Source of the DNA: an uncultured Aquimarina sp.
GTDB lineage: Bacteria > Bacteroidota > Bacteroidia > Flavobacteriales > Flavobacteriaceae
Direction of reading: 5' to 3'
DNA length: 64,000 nucleotides
NCBI GenBank assembly: GCA_947498935.1
Contig: CANMMM010000004.1
Span: forward strand, 124,001-188,000
Part shown: one piece after another, positions 41,791 to 50,443 of the stretch
Position numbering within the stretch: position 1 is the stretch's first letter
How the letters are laid out: each line of letters starts with the position of its first letter
The notes under the pieces: generated by a model
The model's input: the letters and a program-made list of their open reading frames with translations, nothing else
The model's database searches: none
Told to the model about the DNA's origin: nothing
Translations under genes and position numbers: made by a program

Positions 41791-42948
41791 ATGCAGCAAT
41801 TCGATTACATCATAGTAGGTACAGGAGCATCAGGGCTGATGCTGGCCTATCAGATGGTGCAGGATGCATTTTTTGCAGAAAAACGCTTGTTGCTGATTGA
41901 TAAAACGATCAAAAACCAAAATGATCGTACGTGGTGCTTCTGGGAGAAAGGAGCAGGGCAGTGGGATGCCATAGTGTCTAAACAATGGGAGCAAGTCACC
42001 ATCAGCGATGCAACTTATAGCACCACTACCGCCATTACGCCCTATGTATATAAGCACATACAAAGTGCTGATTTCTATACCCATGTATTCACCGTCTTAG
42101 GCGCTCAAAATAATGTAACGATGGTGCAAGACACGGTAGCAAATATCGTAGACCACGGGCATGAAGTCGCAGTGCATACTACAGCCACCGTGTATCGCGC
42201 TACACACGTATTTAACAGCGGATTGATAGATACGAGTTATCTACAGCAGCGTACCTACCCAGTATTACAACAGCATTTTGTGGGTTGGTTCGTCACTACA
42301 CCCACGCCCCAATTCGATGCGGAAGTAGCTACTTTTATGGATTTTGATGTCGCCCAACTTGGCAACACGCGTTTTATGTACGTATTGCCTTTTTCTAGTA
42401 CCATGGCACTATTCGAGTATACGCTTTTTTCTGCCGATCTATTGGATAGAAAAGCCTATGAAGATGAGATCAGAGCCTATTTAGCCGCACAGCATATTAC
42501 CGGGTATGAGATTACGGCACAGGAGCAAGGCGTTATTCCGATGACCTGTTATGAATTTAGGCGCTCAGCTAGCCAAAATGTATTGCCTATCGGTACCGCG
42601 GGCGGATGGACCAAACCCAGTACAGGGTTTACATTTCAGAACAGTGCAAAGAAAGTAACCGCTTTGGTGGATTTTCTAAAAACGAAGCAACCGCTTCAAC
42701 AATTCGATAGACGTACCCGTTATTGGTATTACGATCTATTATTACTGGATGTATTAGCCACTAAAAATGACCAAGGAGCACGCTTGTTTACCCGTTTGTT
42801 CCAAAAAAACAAAGTCACTACGATTCTCCGCTTTTTAGACGAAGAAACTACATTCCTACAAGAACTACGCATCATGGCTTCTATGCCTGCGTTTACTTTT
42901 TTAAAAGCGATGCTACGGAGTGTATTTCGTATCTTAAGAAGCGTATAA
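41791..42948 (+). CDS. crtY: Lycopene beta-cyclase, CrtY type
   Basis: The 385-residue flavoenzyme begins directly after cruF. The FAD-binding N-terminus is FDYIIVGTGASGLMLAYQMV. Cyclase blocks include TFMDFDV, YVLPFSSTMALFEYTLFS, GVIPMT and GTAGGWTKPSTGFTFQNS, all characteristic of CrtY. It closes the beta-ionone ring at one end of lycopene, while CruF and CrtD act on the other end, giving a monocyclic carotenoid. Copy 7 of the hairpin element starts eight bases after the stop. Confidence 0.88.
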   Translation: MQQFDYIIVGTGASGLMLAYQMVQDAFFAEKRLLLIDKTIKNQNDRTWCFWEKGAGQWDAIVSKQWEQVTISDATYSTTTAITPYVYKHIQSADFYTHVFTVLGAQNNVTMVQDTVANIVDHGHEVAVHTTATVYRATHVFNSGLIDTSYLQQRTYPVLQQHFVGWFVTTPTPQFDAEVATFMDFDVAQLGNTRFMYVLPFSSTMALFEYTLFSADLLDRKAYEDEIRAYLAAQHITGYEITAQEQGVIPMTCYEFRRSASQNVLPIGTAGGWTKPSTGFTFQNSAKKVTALVDFLKTKQPLQQFDRRTRYWYYDLLLLDVLATKNDQGARLFTRLFQKNKVTTILRFLDEETTFLQELRIMASMPAFTFLKAMLRSVFRILRSV

Positions 42949-42955
42949 TGTATGA

Positions 42956-43040
42956 GGGCGTTACCACAAGGGTCGGGCTATCCGCTGTATCTTTTTTATT
43001 TGAAAAAAATAAAAAAGGATGCCGCTCCTATCCCTAACGC
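42956..43040 (-). repeat. Dispersed hairpin element, copy 7 (type A)
   Basis: The ends are conserved; the central stem is CTTTTTTATTT / AAATAAAAAAG. It starts eight bases after crtY, so it is the probable 3' end of the carotenoid transcript. It pairs with copy 6 in bracketing the carotenoid block. Confidence 0.85.
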
Positions 43041-43101
43041 AACAATATAATCCAACAAAAAAAAGCGAAAAATCATGGAAATATAGCTACTTTTATTAAA
43101 T

Positions 43102-43144
43102 GAAGTCGTTTAAACCATTTTAGTATTAAAAAGTAAATTTAACC
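43102..43144 (+). repeat. Possible MITE-like end fragment
   Basis: GAAGTCGTTTAAAC followed by TTTTAGTATTAAAAAG resembles the left end of the MITE-like family (GAAGTNGTTTAAAC...ACTATAAAAAC). It lies directly upstream of the frameshifted gene at 43163. No right end is seen. Confidence 0.3.
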
Positions 43145-43162
43145 ACAATAAAAAAATAAGCT

Positions 43163-44299
43163 ATGGGACGTGTTTATCAAATGGATAATCCAGATAATTA
43201 TTATGAATTTGATGCCTTACCGGTAGATGAATTTTTTACCAGTAGTTAAGTTTAAAGAACCTTCCAAATATGTGGTTGAAAATGAAGAGCTAATAATTAG
43301 TGACGAAGAAATTACTTTATCGGAACATTTAGATGGTGATAAACGAACTTTTAAAATTTTACAACTTACCACCAGTAAAGAAAAAATAAAACTACCATTT
43401 ACTATAAAAAAAGGGAGTGATGATACTTGGGATGATGATGGTTATATAGAACCAACTCTTTCTGTTGAAAATGAAAGCTTTAAGGCAACAAGTAACATGA
43501 AAATCCTTAAAAAATACAATACAGAAATTGAAGTTGAAATTGAATTAAAAGGAACTAAAACCACTGAATTTTATCTGGATTTTTATGCCAATGATAATGA
43601 AGATGATTTTAATAAAGGAGAATATGAAAATGTGCATTGTGGGAGGGTGAAGATACTGTATGATCATATACCTAAAGTAGGATTAAGGCTAACTTCCAAT
43701 ATAGAAAGCTTACCTTTAGCTCCTGATGATTACGAAGAACCTCCAACTTTTAGTGAACCCAAGAAATCTTTTGAAGTAGCTAATAAATACCAGAATTGTT
43801 ACGGAATGTGCTTTGCAGTTTCAATGGCTAGAGTAAGAAAAGCATATTTGGATGAATTCGATAAAGATGTAATTAGTTTAGATTTAAATAGTAAAGATTA
43901 TTTATATTCTGGAACTGTAGTAAGCGGCATTCCAGACTTATATCTAGGGTATGGTGTCGGGGGGGGGCTTTAGTACATAACGGTTATGCTGAATTTGTTG
44001 ATGAGATTGGCGTAAAATTAGGTGAATTAAAGGAAGGAGCAATGTTACAGTATTGGAATAATTATGATGACTTAAGTTTAACACAAATAAAAGAGGCTAT
44101 AAAGAATACGATAGATGGCAAGAATGATGAAAATTTCAATGGAGGTCATTCGGTTATTTTTAAATCCTACATCAAAAATATTTCAGGTGAAGTAATAGGT
44201 ATCAAGTATTATGACTATTCGGGAATAAATAGATCTTATTCCTTTGATGATGGAGGTAAAATCTTCTTAGGTGCTAATTTAAAAGATATCATCGAATGA
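43163..44299 (+). pseudogene. Frameshifted Cys/His-motif protein, possible cysteine-peptidase-like fold
   Basis: Three frames join into one plausible 378-residue protein if two homopolymer slips are corrected. The first is near 43230-43236 (T6; one T fewer joins MGRVYQMDNPDNYYEFDALP to FLPVVKFKEPSKYV). The second is the G9 run at 43959-43967 (one G more gives VGGGALVHNGYAEF). A candidate Cys active site lies in NKYQNCYGMCFAVSMARVRK and a candidate His in NFNGGHSVIFKSYI, followed by Y-Y-D-Y, a pattern seen in papain-like peptidases. An N-terminal ~180-residue beta-rich domain precedes it. The gene may be broken, phase-variable, or affected by sequencing error. Confidence 0.5.
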
Positions 44300-44916
44300 A
44301 AACAACATTGATTTATATAATCCTATTTTCAATTACAAACCTTTCATGTTTACAAAATAGAGAAACAGAAAGCACTGTTAACTACGAAGAAAATAGTGGT
44401 AATAATGCGCTGAAAATTAAAGAAAATGATAGTACTATTTGCTTATCTAGTAATAGAGATATAAAGCTATACAAAAGGTTCATTACCAAAGATTCTTTAA
44501 TTTTTAAATCAAAACTCGGAGGAAGATTCTATCATGGAGCCACTAAAAGGAATATTGAAAAATTGTTTAAATTGGATACATACAGTTGTACTGTTTCTGT
44601 TAAAGGTGATCATTTGAATATTTACGATATTGTTTATGAACCATCAATTGACTCAAAAGAAATTTTTGAAACAATAAAATCAATGAGTAAAACAACAGAT
44701 AATCTGAATGCGTATCATGATTTTTTTAAAAGGGGATTAATTTTCACTCATTTTAATAGTAAAAACAAAATTACAATAATAGCATTTAACCCTTTTTTGA
44801 ATAATAAGTTATCTGATGAATTCAAAGACTATTTTAAGCAAGATAAAAGATTTTTTGAAAATGTGTTTATGACCTTAGGAATAGGTAATACAGAGGTTTT
44901 AATAACTTCAGACTGA
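44296..44916 (+). CDS. Lipoprotein partner of the frameshifted gene
   Basis: The 206-residue protein has a lipobox (IILFSITNLSCLQN, Cys18). It overlaps the stop of the frameshifted gene by four bases (ATGA), so the two are one translational unit. The mature domain is mixed alpha/beta with no known motif. A toxin/immunity or effector/lipoprotein arrangement is a possible reading, inferred only from the overlap. The DNA is AT-rich compared with the carotenoid operon next to it. Confidence 0.55.
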   Translation: MKTTLIYIILFSITNLSCLQNRETESTVNYEENSGNNALKIKENDSTICLSSNRDIKLYKRFITKDSLIFKSKLGGRFYHGATKRNIEKLFKLDTYSCTVSVKGDHLNIYDIVYEPSIDSKEIFETIKSMSKTTDNLNAYHDFFKRGLIFTHFNSKNKITIIAFNPFLNNKLSDEFKDYFKQDKRFFENVFMTLGIGNTEVLITSD

Positions 44917-45087
44917 TGATTAGAACAAAATATAAACGTCATTAAAACAGTGTTTTATATTGCCTGTTGTAAGTCATACAAGCTATATCCATCTAGAGGG
45001 TACGAACCCCACCAGAGGTATTGGCTGTTTGAACTACCTAGTAAAATTGGGGGCAATTTTTGACTTCCGTTACCGCATCGTCAATGA

Positions 45088-47454
45088 TCAACTAAACCGA
45101 AATATTTTTTTTATTCTCTTGATTACTTTTTTACGTCTTCGTTCTTCATATCCATATCCATAGCCATACCCGTATCCATACCCATAGCCATAGCCTTTGG
45201 TAAAATCGATGTCGTTAAACAGGATGGCGATTGCAGGAAATCGCTTTTCTTGTTTGAGTGTTTTAGGAATGTCCATCAGGCGTTTATCGGTATATTTTTG
45301 GCGCATGACATAAATGCATAGTTCTACATACGAACTGAGTAATAAAGTATCGGCTACTACTGTAATCGGAGGGGTGTCTATAAGGATAAAATCATACTCC
45401 ACTCTCAATTGCTCGAACAACTCTTTGATACGTGCATGTTTTAGCAATTCTGCGGGATTAGGAGGCTTGGGACCCGATGTAAATACGTCTAAATTATCGA
45501 ATCCCTGCATATTCGAGGCAATATCTTCAATCGTACAAGCAGGATCTGTAATAAAATTGGTAATTCCTTTTTTAGCACCTACATCCATACGTTTATTGAG
45601 CTGCGCGGATCGCAAGTCCATTTCTAAGAGCGCTACTCTTTTGCCCGATCGACCGAGGGTGACCCCTAGGTTACTCGCTGCAAAGGATTTTCCTTCTCCC
45701 TTAATACTCGATGTGATCAGGATCGTTTTGCCCTTTTCTTTGGAGTGATTGAGCAAAAAATCTAAGTTCGTTTCTACCAGTCGGAAGGCTTCGGCTAAGA
45801 TGGATCGATCCGCATTGGGGGTTACCAATTCTTTATTATCTGATTTAGGCACACTACCGATAAGGGGTAATTTTAATTTCTTTTTTACTTCCTTGACATC
45901 TCGGATTTTTGTGTCCAATAAGTTTTTAAAAAAGATGATAATGATAGGTATGGCAAAGGCAGCCAAGGTGCCTGTAAGGAATACAATGTTTTTTTTGGGC
46001 TTGATAGGACTGAGTGTGGGATATGCCTTTTCGATCACCTTTACATTCGATACGGTAGCGGCCAGAGAGATGGCCGTTTCTTCTCTTTTTTCTAGGAGAT
46101 AGAGAAACAGTGTCTCTTTGATCTGTTGTTGTCGCTGTATGTCGCGTAATTTTCGTTTTTTTTCTGGGATAGAAGCTAATTGGGATTGTACGGTATGATC
46201 TCTATCCTTAAACGTATTGATTTTAAATTCTAATGATTTTTTAGAATTCACCAAACTCTGTTCTAAACTCTGACGGAGTTCTCGTCGTTTCTGGTCGTAT
46301 TCTATGAGAATAGGGTTTTGATCTCCAGTACTTTTGATCAATCTTTTTTTCTGTAATGTAATATCGTTATAAGAACTGATGGTCTGCACCGCAGTCATAT
46401 CGCTAAACCCTAGATTTACAGGGAGTAATTCATCACTACTTTGTTGGATATATTCGAGTAAAAAATCAGTAAGCCCTAATTGGATATTGGCTTCAATAAG
46501 TGCGCGTTCGTTTTCGGTTTCTTTTTGTAGCATCATCGTCCCCTCAGACATGATATCGGTGAGGCTATTTTGAGTTTCGTAGGATACCAAATTACCTTCT
46601 AGGCTGTTCAGTTCTTGGTTGATAATATCCAGTCGATCTTGTATAAAGATGGCTGTATTGCTAGAGATTTGATTCTTATCATTAATAATATCTTTATTAT
46701 ACTCATCGATTAAGTTATTCAGAATCGCCACAGCACGCTGTGTGGCTACAGTAGTCATCGTTAGCGTAACTACGCTGGTATTCTGATTGGTTAGTCCTAC
46801 GCTGATAGAACTTTTGTATTTTTCTACAGTATAGGCTAAGGGGAGGGCTTGTACATAGATGTCATAGTCTATGTATTGCATAAATAGATTAAAATTAGGA
46901 CGTATAATTAGATCTCCGTATGGAGTAGCGATACATTGATTATACGTGCCTGTAGCCAGTTGATTTTCTGCGACGTCTTTGAGAATAAATTCATGTGGTG
47001 ATACCAGTGAGATTACAAAATTAGCTCCATATTGATAGTGATGATCGTCTAGAAACTCAATGGTAATAGGACTCTTGCGATGCAGTTCTACCAATCGCTT
47101 AGAGAATTTGGTTTTACTAAAATATTCGACATTCAGATGCAGATTTTTGATCACGTTTTGGATCAAAGGGCGTGAGCGAATGATCTCGATTTCGTTTTCG
47201 ACCTCCTTTTTATCATCCTTAAACATACTAAGGTCTTCGAAAGCGGATAATTCGGATTTAATGCCGTTTTTTTCGGATTTGATCAGGATGGTAGAGGTGA
47301 CTCGATATAATTTGGGCGTATAACGTAGGTAAAAAAAGCAAATCACTCCACTGATGATGAAAGCCAATATAAATAATTTCCAGTGGGAGAGGTATCTGTC
47401 TAATAATTCTTTTACGAATAAGTTCTCAGAATCATCATCAATTTCGTAATTCAT
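45088..47454 (-). CDS. Wzc-like polysaccharide co-polymerase and tyrosine autokinase
   Basis: The 788-residue protein has two membrane helices (about residues 33-53 and 495-517) that flank a periplasmic coiled-coil region. The cytoplasmic kinase has Walker A (SSIKGEGKSFAASN), A' (VALLEMDLR) and B (YDFILIDTPP) motifs. The C-terminus holds a (GY)n tract of about nine Gly-Tyr units followed by a basic tail (EERRRKKVIKRIKK), the probable autophosphorylated tyrosine cluster. It controls chain length and export of the exopolysaccharide. It is the last gene of the operon, downstream of the priming transferase. Confidence 0.9.
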   Translation of the reverse strand: MNYEIDDDSENLFVKELLDRYLSHWKLFILAFIISGVICFFYLRYTPKLYRVTSTILIKSEKNGIKSELSAFEDLSMFKDDKKEVENEIEIIRSRPLIQNVIKNLHLNVEYFSKTKFSKRLVELHRKSPITIEFLDDHHYQYGANFVISLVSPHEFILKDVAENQLATGTYNQCIATPYGDLIIRPNFNLFMQYIDYDIYVQALPLAYTVEKYKSSISVGLTNQNTSVVTLTMTTVATQRAVAILNNLIDEYNKDIINDKNQISSNTAIFIQDRLDIINQELNSLEGNLVSYETQNSLTDIMSEGTMMLQKETENERALIEANIQLGLTDFLLEYIQQSSDELLPVNLGFSDMTAVQTISSYNDITLQKKRLIKSTGDQNPILIEYDQKRRELRQSLEQSLVNSKKSLEFKINTFKDRDHTVQSQLASIPEKKRKLRDIQRQQQIKETLFLYLLEKREETAISLAATVSNVKVIEKAYPTLSPIKPKKNIVFLTGTLAAFAIPIIIIFFKNLLDTKIRDVKEVKKKLKLPLIGSVPKSDNKELVTPNADRSILAEAFRLVETNLDFLLNHSKEKGKTILITSSIKGEGKSFAASNLGVTLGRSGKRVALLEMDLRSAQLNKRMDVGAKKGITNFITDPACTIEDIASNMQGFDNLDVFTSGPKPPNPAELLKHARIKELFEQLRVEYDFILIDTPPITVVADTLLLSSYVELCIYVMRQKYTDKRLMDIPKTLKQEKRFPAIAILFNDIDFTKGYGYGYGYGYGYGYGYEERRRKKVIKRIKKIFRFS

Positions 47455-47523
47455 GCGAGTGCATCTTCAGAGGTTTGTGTGAATAGATTAATGACTCTAA
47501 TTTAGGTAATTAATATGAATTAA

Positions 47524-47550
47524 GCGGGGAATATATGACATATTCCCCGC
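47524..47550 (-). terminator. Hairpin between the priming transferase and wzc-like genes
   Basis: GCGGGGAATAT and ATATTCCCCGC are perfect 11-base arms around a five-base loop. It lies in the 141-base gap of the operon and could attenuate or process the transcript, since both flanking genes point the same way. Confidence 0.45.
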
Positions 47551-47595
47551 AAAAGTTACTAACCTTGATAGTTAGGTCGCATTCATCACTATGTA

Positions 47596-48756
47596 TTAAA
47601 AACTCCTTTTTCCTCTAAATACAATGTTTTTAAAAATCTTGTAGCAATAGTGTATGTCGGTAGTCAATGGGTTTTTTTCGTAAGCCTCTAAATATTTCAT
47701 TTCTGACGCGATGATATCCTCTAGTGTTTCGGGCATATCGGCATAGAATGGAGGAATCAATCCTGGTTTGAATTTGATTCTCTTTTCTTGTAATTCTTTG
47801 GTATACAAACTGAAATAATGTTTGCTGAGCGGACGCCCTCCGATTAATTTTAGATCTCCTTTTAAGAAATTTAGGATCATGGGTAACTCATCGATCCAAT
47901 ATTTTCGAAACATGCTGCCTACATTAGAGATTCTAAAGTCATTATTCAGTTTGCCTCCCTTGCGCAGATTGTTTTTTTCGAATACATATTTCTGTAAGTA
48001 TTCGGCATAAGGGTGCATGGTCCTGAATTTATAGACATCAATAGCTTTTCCGTTTTTGCCTACTCTTTTTAGACTGATTAATGGCCCATAGGTAGGATTG
48101 GTATCAAAGGCAGGCGCATCTTTCTTTTCGGCTACAAAATAGAGCTTGTCTCCGATTAGCTGTTCGTCTACCAGATCGAATCCACAGGCATACAGTCGAC
48201 CAAATACCTCGGCTTTGGTCAGTACTCTGCCCTTGCCCTTGGTAATACTAAAGTATAGCTTTTTAGTGATTTTTACTTTAGGGAGTACTCTATGAATCAT
48301 AAAATCAAAAAAGTACAGTAGGTGATTTAATGGTTTTGGATATTTTTTTAGAAAACGTTCCTTTCGCTTTTCGCGCGTTACAAAACTATTGATGAAACGT
48401 CCACCTTCGGGTAGTTTTTGATTCACGGTTTCAAAAAATTTATTGATCCGTCGATAATCATTAGCCGATGATAGATTGATCACCGATTTGTAGTGCGATT
48501 TGTGCGATGTACTAATGTCTTCTTTGCGAATAGAATCGAATAGAAAGACATCAAATAATTCAAGTCCTTGCATGTGTTTGGTAATAAAATCGCAAACATC
48601 ATTACCCAACTTTCGCGTAATTATTTTTCGTATTGCAACCTTACTCTTTATCCCTAACGGATAGGGTGTCGTATCAAAATAATTAAAATCAGTAAGGATT
48701 TTGGTAGATCCACCCATAAGAGGGTTTCTTTTGATACCATTCTCCTTACTGATCAT
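47596..48756 (-). CDS. Priming sugar transferase with N-terminal extension
   Basis: The 386-residue protein has a C-terminal polyprenol-phosphate sugar transferase core (IDVYKFRTMHPYAEYLQKYV, SNVGSMFRKYWIDELPMILN, KLIGGRPLSKHYF, KPGLIPPF), similar to WcaJ/WbaP catalytic domains. The expected N-terminal membrane anchors are missing. Instead about 210 residues resemble a methyltransferase-like domain without a clear SAM motif. This arrangement recurs in Flavobacteriia. It should start the repeat unit on undecaprenyl phosphate. A TAAATTTG box ends 10 bases upstream of the ATG. Confidence 0.8.
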   Translation of the reverse strand: MISKENGIKRNPLMGGSTKILTDFNYFDTTPYPLGIKSKVAIRKIITRKLGNDVCDFITKHMQGLELFDVFLFDSIRKEDISTSHKSHYKSVINLSSANDYRRINKFFETVNQKLPEGGRFINSFVTREKRKERFLKKYPKPLNHLLYFFDFMIHRVLPKVKITKKLYFSITKGKGRVLTKAEVFGRLYACGFDLVDEQLIGDKLYFVAEKKDAPAFDTNPTYGPLISLKRVGKNGKAIDVYKFRTMHPYAEYLQKYVFEKNNLRKGGKLNNDFRISNVGSMFRKYWIDELPMILNFLKGDLKLIGGRPLSKHYFSLYTKELQEKRIKFKPGLIPPFYADMPETLEDIIASEMKYLEAYEKNPLTTDIHYCYKIFKNIVFRGKRSF

Positions 48757-49318
48757 TTCTAAAGTACAAATTTATTGGGCAAAAAAAGGATACGATGAAT
48801 TTCTTGATAGAAGGCATATAATTGACTTCATTATTGTGTAGTATTTGGCTTTTCGATAGCATAGTCTTTTTCTTAGGTTAACTACTTTAAATATAGTGTA
48901 TTAGCTGCTTTTTAGTTGATGGTAAATCCGCATAATTAATAAGGTAAGCATATGATTTGAAGTGTTTTACAAGTAATTAGAAAGGGAATTTTACTTTTTT
49001 GAGGTGTTAACACTTTTTTTGCGCTAAAAAACTGATTAAAAAAAGTATAATTTGTAGATAAAATAGGTGAAACGCATAAAAATCTGATGAGGGAATATTT
49101 GATTCTTTTTTTAACTCATTTTGATATAAATTCTGTTAAAAAATTAAGACAGTTTATAAAGAAGGATTTTTGAGCTACTGCGTGGTGATATAGAATCTCT
49201 TTTTGGGAAGTGTTTTTTGGTCTCGTTTACTACATTTTTTATAAGGGGTGTATGACGATGATTGTAGCTTGTGTTGTATAAGTATCAATAGTTGTAGTAA
49301 TAGTGATGCTTTTTTAGT
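48757..49318. other. Upstream region of the priming transferase, one promoter-like box
   Basis: This AT-rich gap contains TAAATTTG (minus strand, 48774-48767), ten bases before the transferase start, without a clear -33. Otherwise I see no gene or RNA structure before the hairpin element at 49319. Confidence 0.35.
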
Positions 49319-49408
49319 GCGTTAGGGATAGCAGAGGAAATCCCACAGCATCGACCTTAGGAGATGCGAGGAATTGGAACGGATAGCCCGACCCTTGTGG
49401 TAACGCCC
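49319..49408 (+). repeat. Dispersed hairpin element, copy 8 (type B)
   Basis: It has the same ends as the other copies. The type B centre GGAAATCCCACA then GCATC / GATGC around GACCTTAGGA shows paired changes relative to GCCC / GGGC of copy 4. It begins 25 bases beyond the stop of the SGNH gene, on the opposite strand. Confidence 0.8.
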
Positions 49409-49432
49409 TACTACTGATACACGAGGAGATCA

Positions 49433-50374
49433 TTAGTATATCATATGCTGAAATGGAGTACTTTTTTTAAGTTTTTGAATTAGGTTTTGGGTATGTAGTG
49501 CTTGTCCTTTTTTATTTAGGTGGTATACGCTGTCAAAGAAATGATCGGTAGGATATACAAAATCCTCTAATGCTCCTACCATTTCGATAGTGAGTTGCGA
49601 TTGTAGTGCTGCATGAATTTTTTGGAGTGCGACTTTATTTTTTTGGAATTCAGTACGCTCATAGGCGCCATATGAAAAAACAACACGCATCTTTTTTTCT
49701 TGCACAAAATCATAGAAATCATTTAGCAAAGCGATTTCGGAGGATCGATCTTCTTTGATAATAGCACGACTGCCTAATACCTCGTGAGAGGGTAGGCTTA
49801 AATGTTTGATGCCATCTCCGTAAGCATTCAGTCCATTGCGGGTATAGACGGCATCATCTTTTACTTTTTCGATATAATTGCTTACAGTGTTTTTAAAGAG
49901 ACTGTGGTGGTTTTCAATTTTTCTTTTCAGGCTAGTCACGATGTTGTGCTTACTGTCAGTATAATACGGATACGCAACAGGATTATAATACGCGGTCATT
50001 TGCTGTAGTTCTAGGTTGCCGTTTGTAGTCACAGAGTGTTCGATGGACAATACGATTATATCGCCTTTACGTGCTATGTCTCTTAATTCATTGAGCATAA
50101 ATTTTAACCCTAATTTGGCATGTAAGCCTAGATTGACCACAGGCATGCCAAAGGCTTTTTCGATGTGTTGACTATTGATCCCAAATACTAAATTAGACCC
50201 TCCCGCTAATAGGATTCTGGGCGATTGGATACTAGCTGCCCGTTGGTGTTTATCAGTCAGGGCTGCTAGGTATTCGGTACTACGACTGTTATCGGATGCA
50301 GAGAGTTGGAGTACTAGGGCAAATGCGATAAGAAGGAATGTAAGGATGGCTATATTACGGATAAATTTTTTCAT
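49433..50374 (-). CDS. SGNH-like hydrolase/acyltransferase partner of MBOAT
   Basis: The 313-residue protein has an N-terminal signal anchor (ILTFLLIAFALVLQLSAS). Key motifs suggest an SGNH fold: RILLAGGSNLVFGINSQHIE (block I) and the C-terminal YPTDHFFDSVYHLNKKGQAL with the Asp-His pair. Proteins of this kind (AlgJ/AlgX or DltD-like) transfer acetyl groups passed by an MBOAT protein, here the next gene upstream. It probably O-acetylates the exopolysaccharide in the periplasm. The gene ends the minus-strand run that continues up to 64 kb. Confidence 0.7.
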   Translation of the reverse strand: MKKFIRNIAILTFLLIAFALVLQLSASDNSRSTEYLAALTDKHQRAASIQSPRILLAGGSNLVFGINSQHIEKAFGMPVVNLGLHAKLGLKFMLNELRDIARKGDIIVLSIEHSVTTNGNLELQQMTAYYNPVAYPYYTDSKHNIVTSLKRKIENHHSLFKNTVSNYIEKVKDDAVYTRNGLNAYGDGIKHLSLPSHEVLGSRAIIKEDRSSEIALLNDFYDFVQEKKMRVVFSYGAYERTEFQKNKVALQKIHAALQSQLTIEMVGALEDFVYPTDHFFDSVYHLNKKGQALHTQNLIQKLKKSTPFQHMIY

Positions 50375-50443
50375 AGGTCTAATTACTAGTGGTTTATAGT
50401 GTGAGTGATATGGGTTAAATCATCTAGTGGGGGCTATATTTTT

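Noticed and set aside
45040..45087. Possible further MITE-like fragment near the wzc gene end
   Set aside because: Only a dozen bases match the family; it could be chance.
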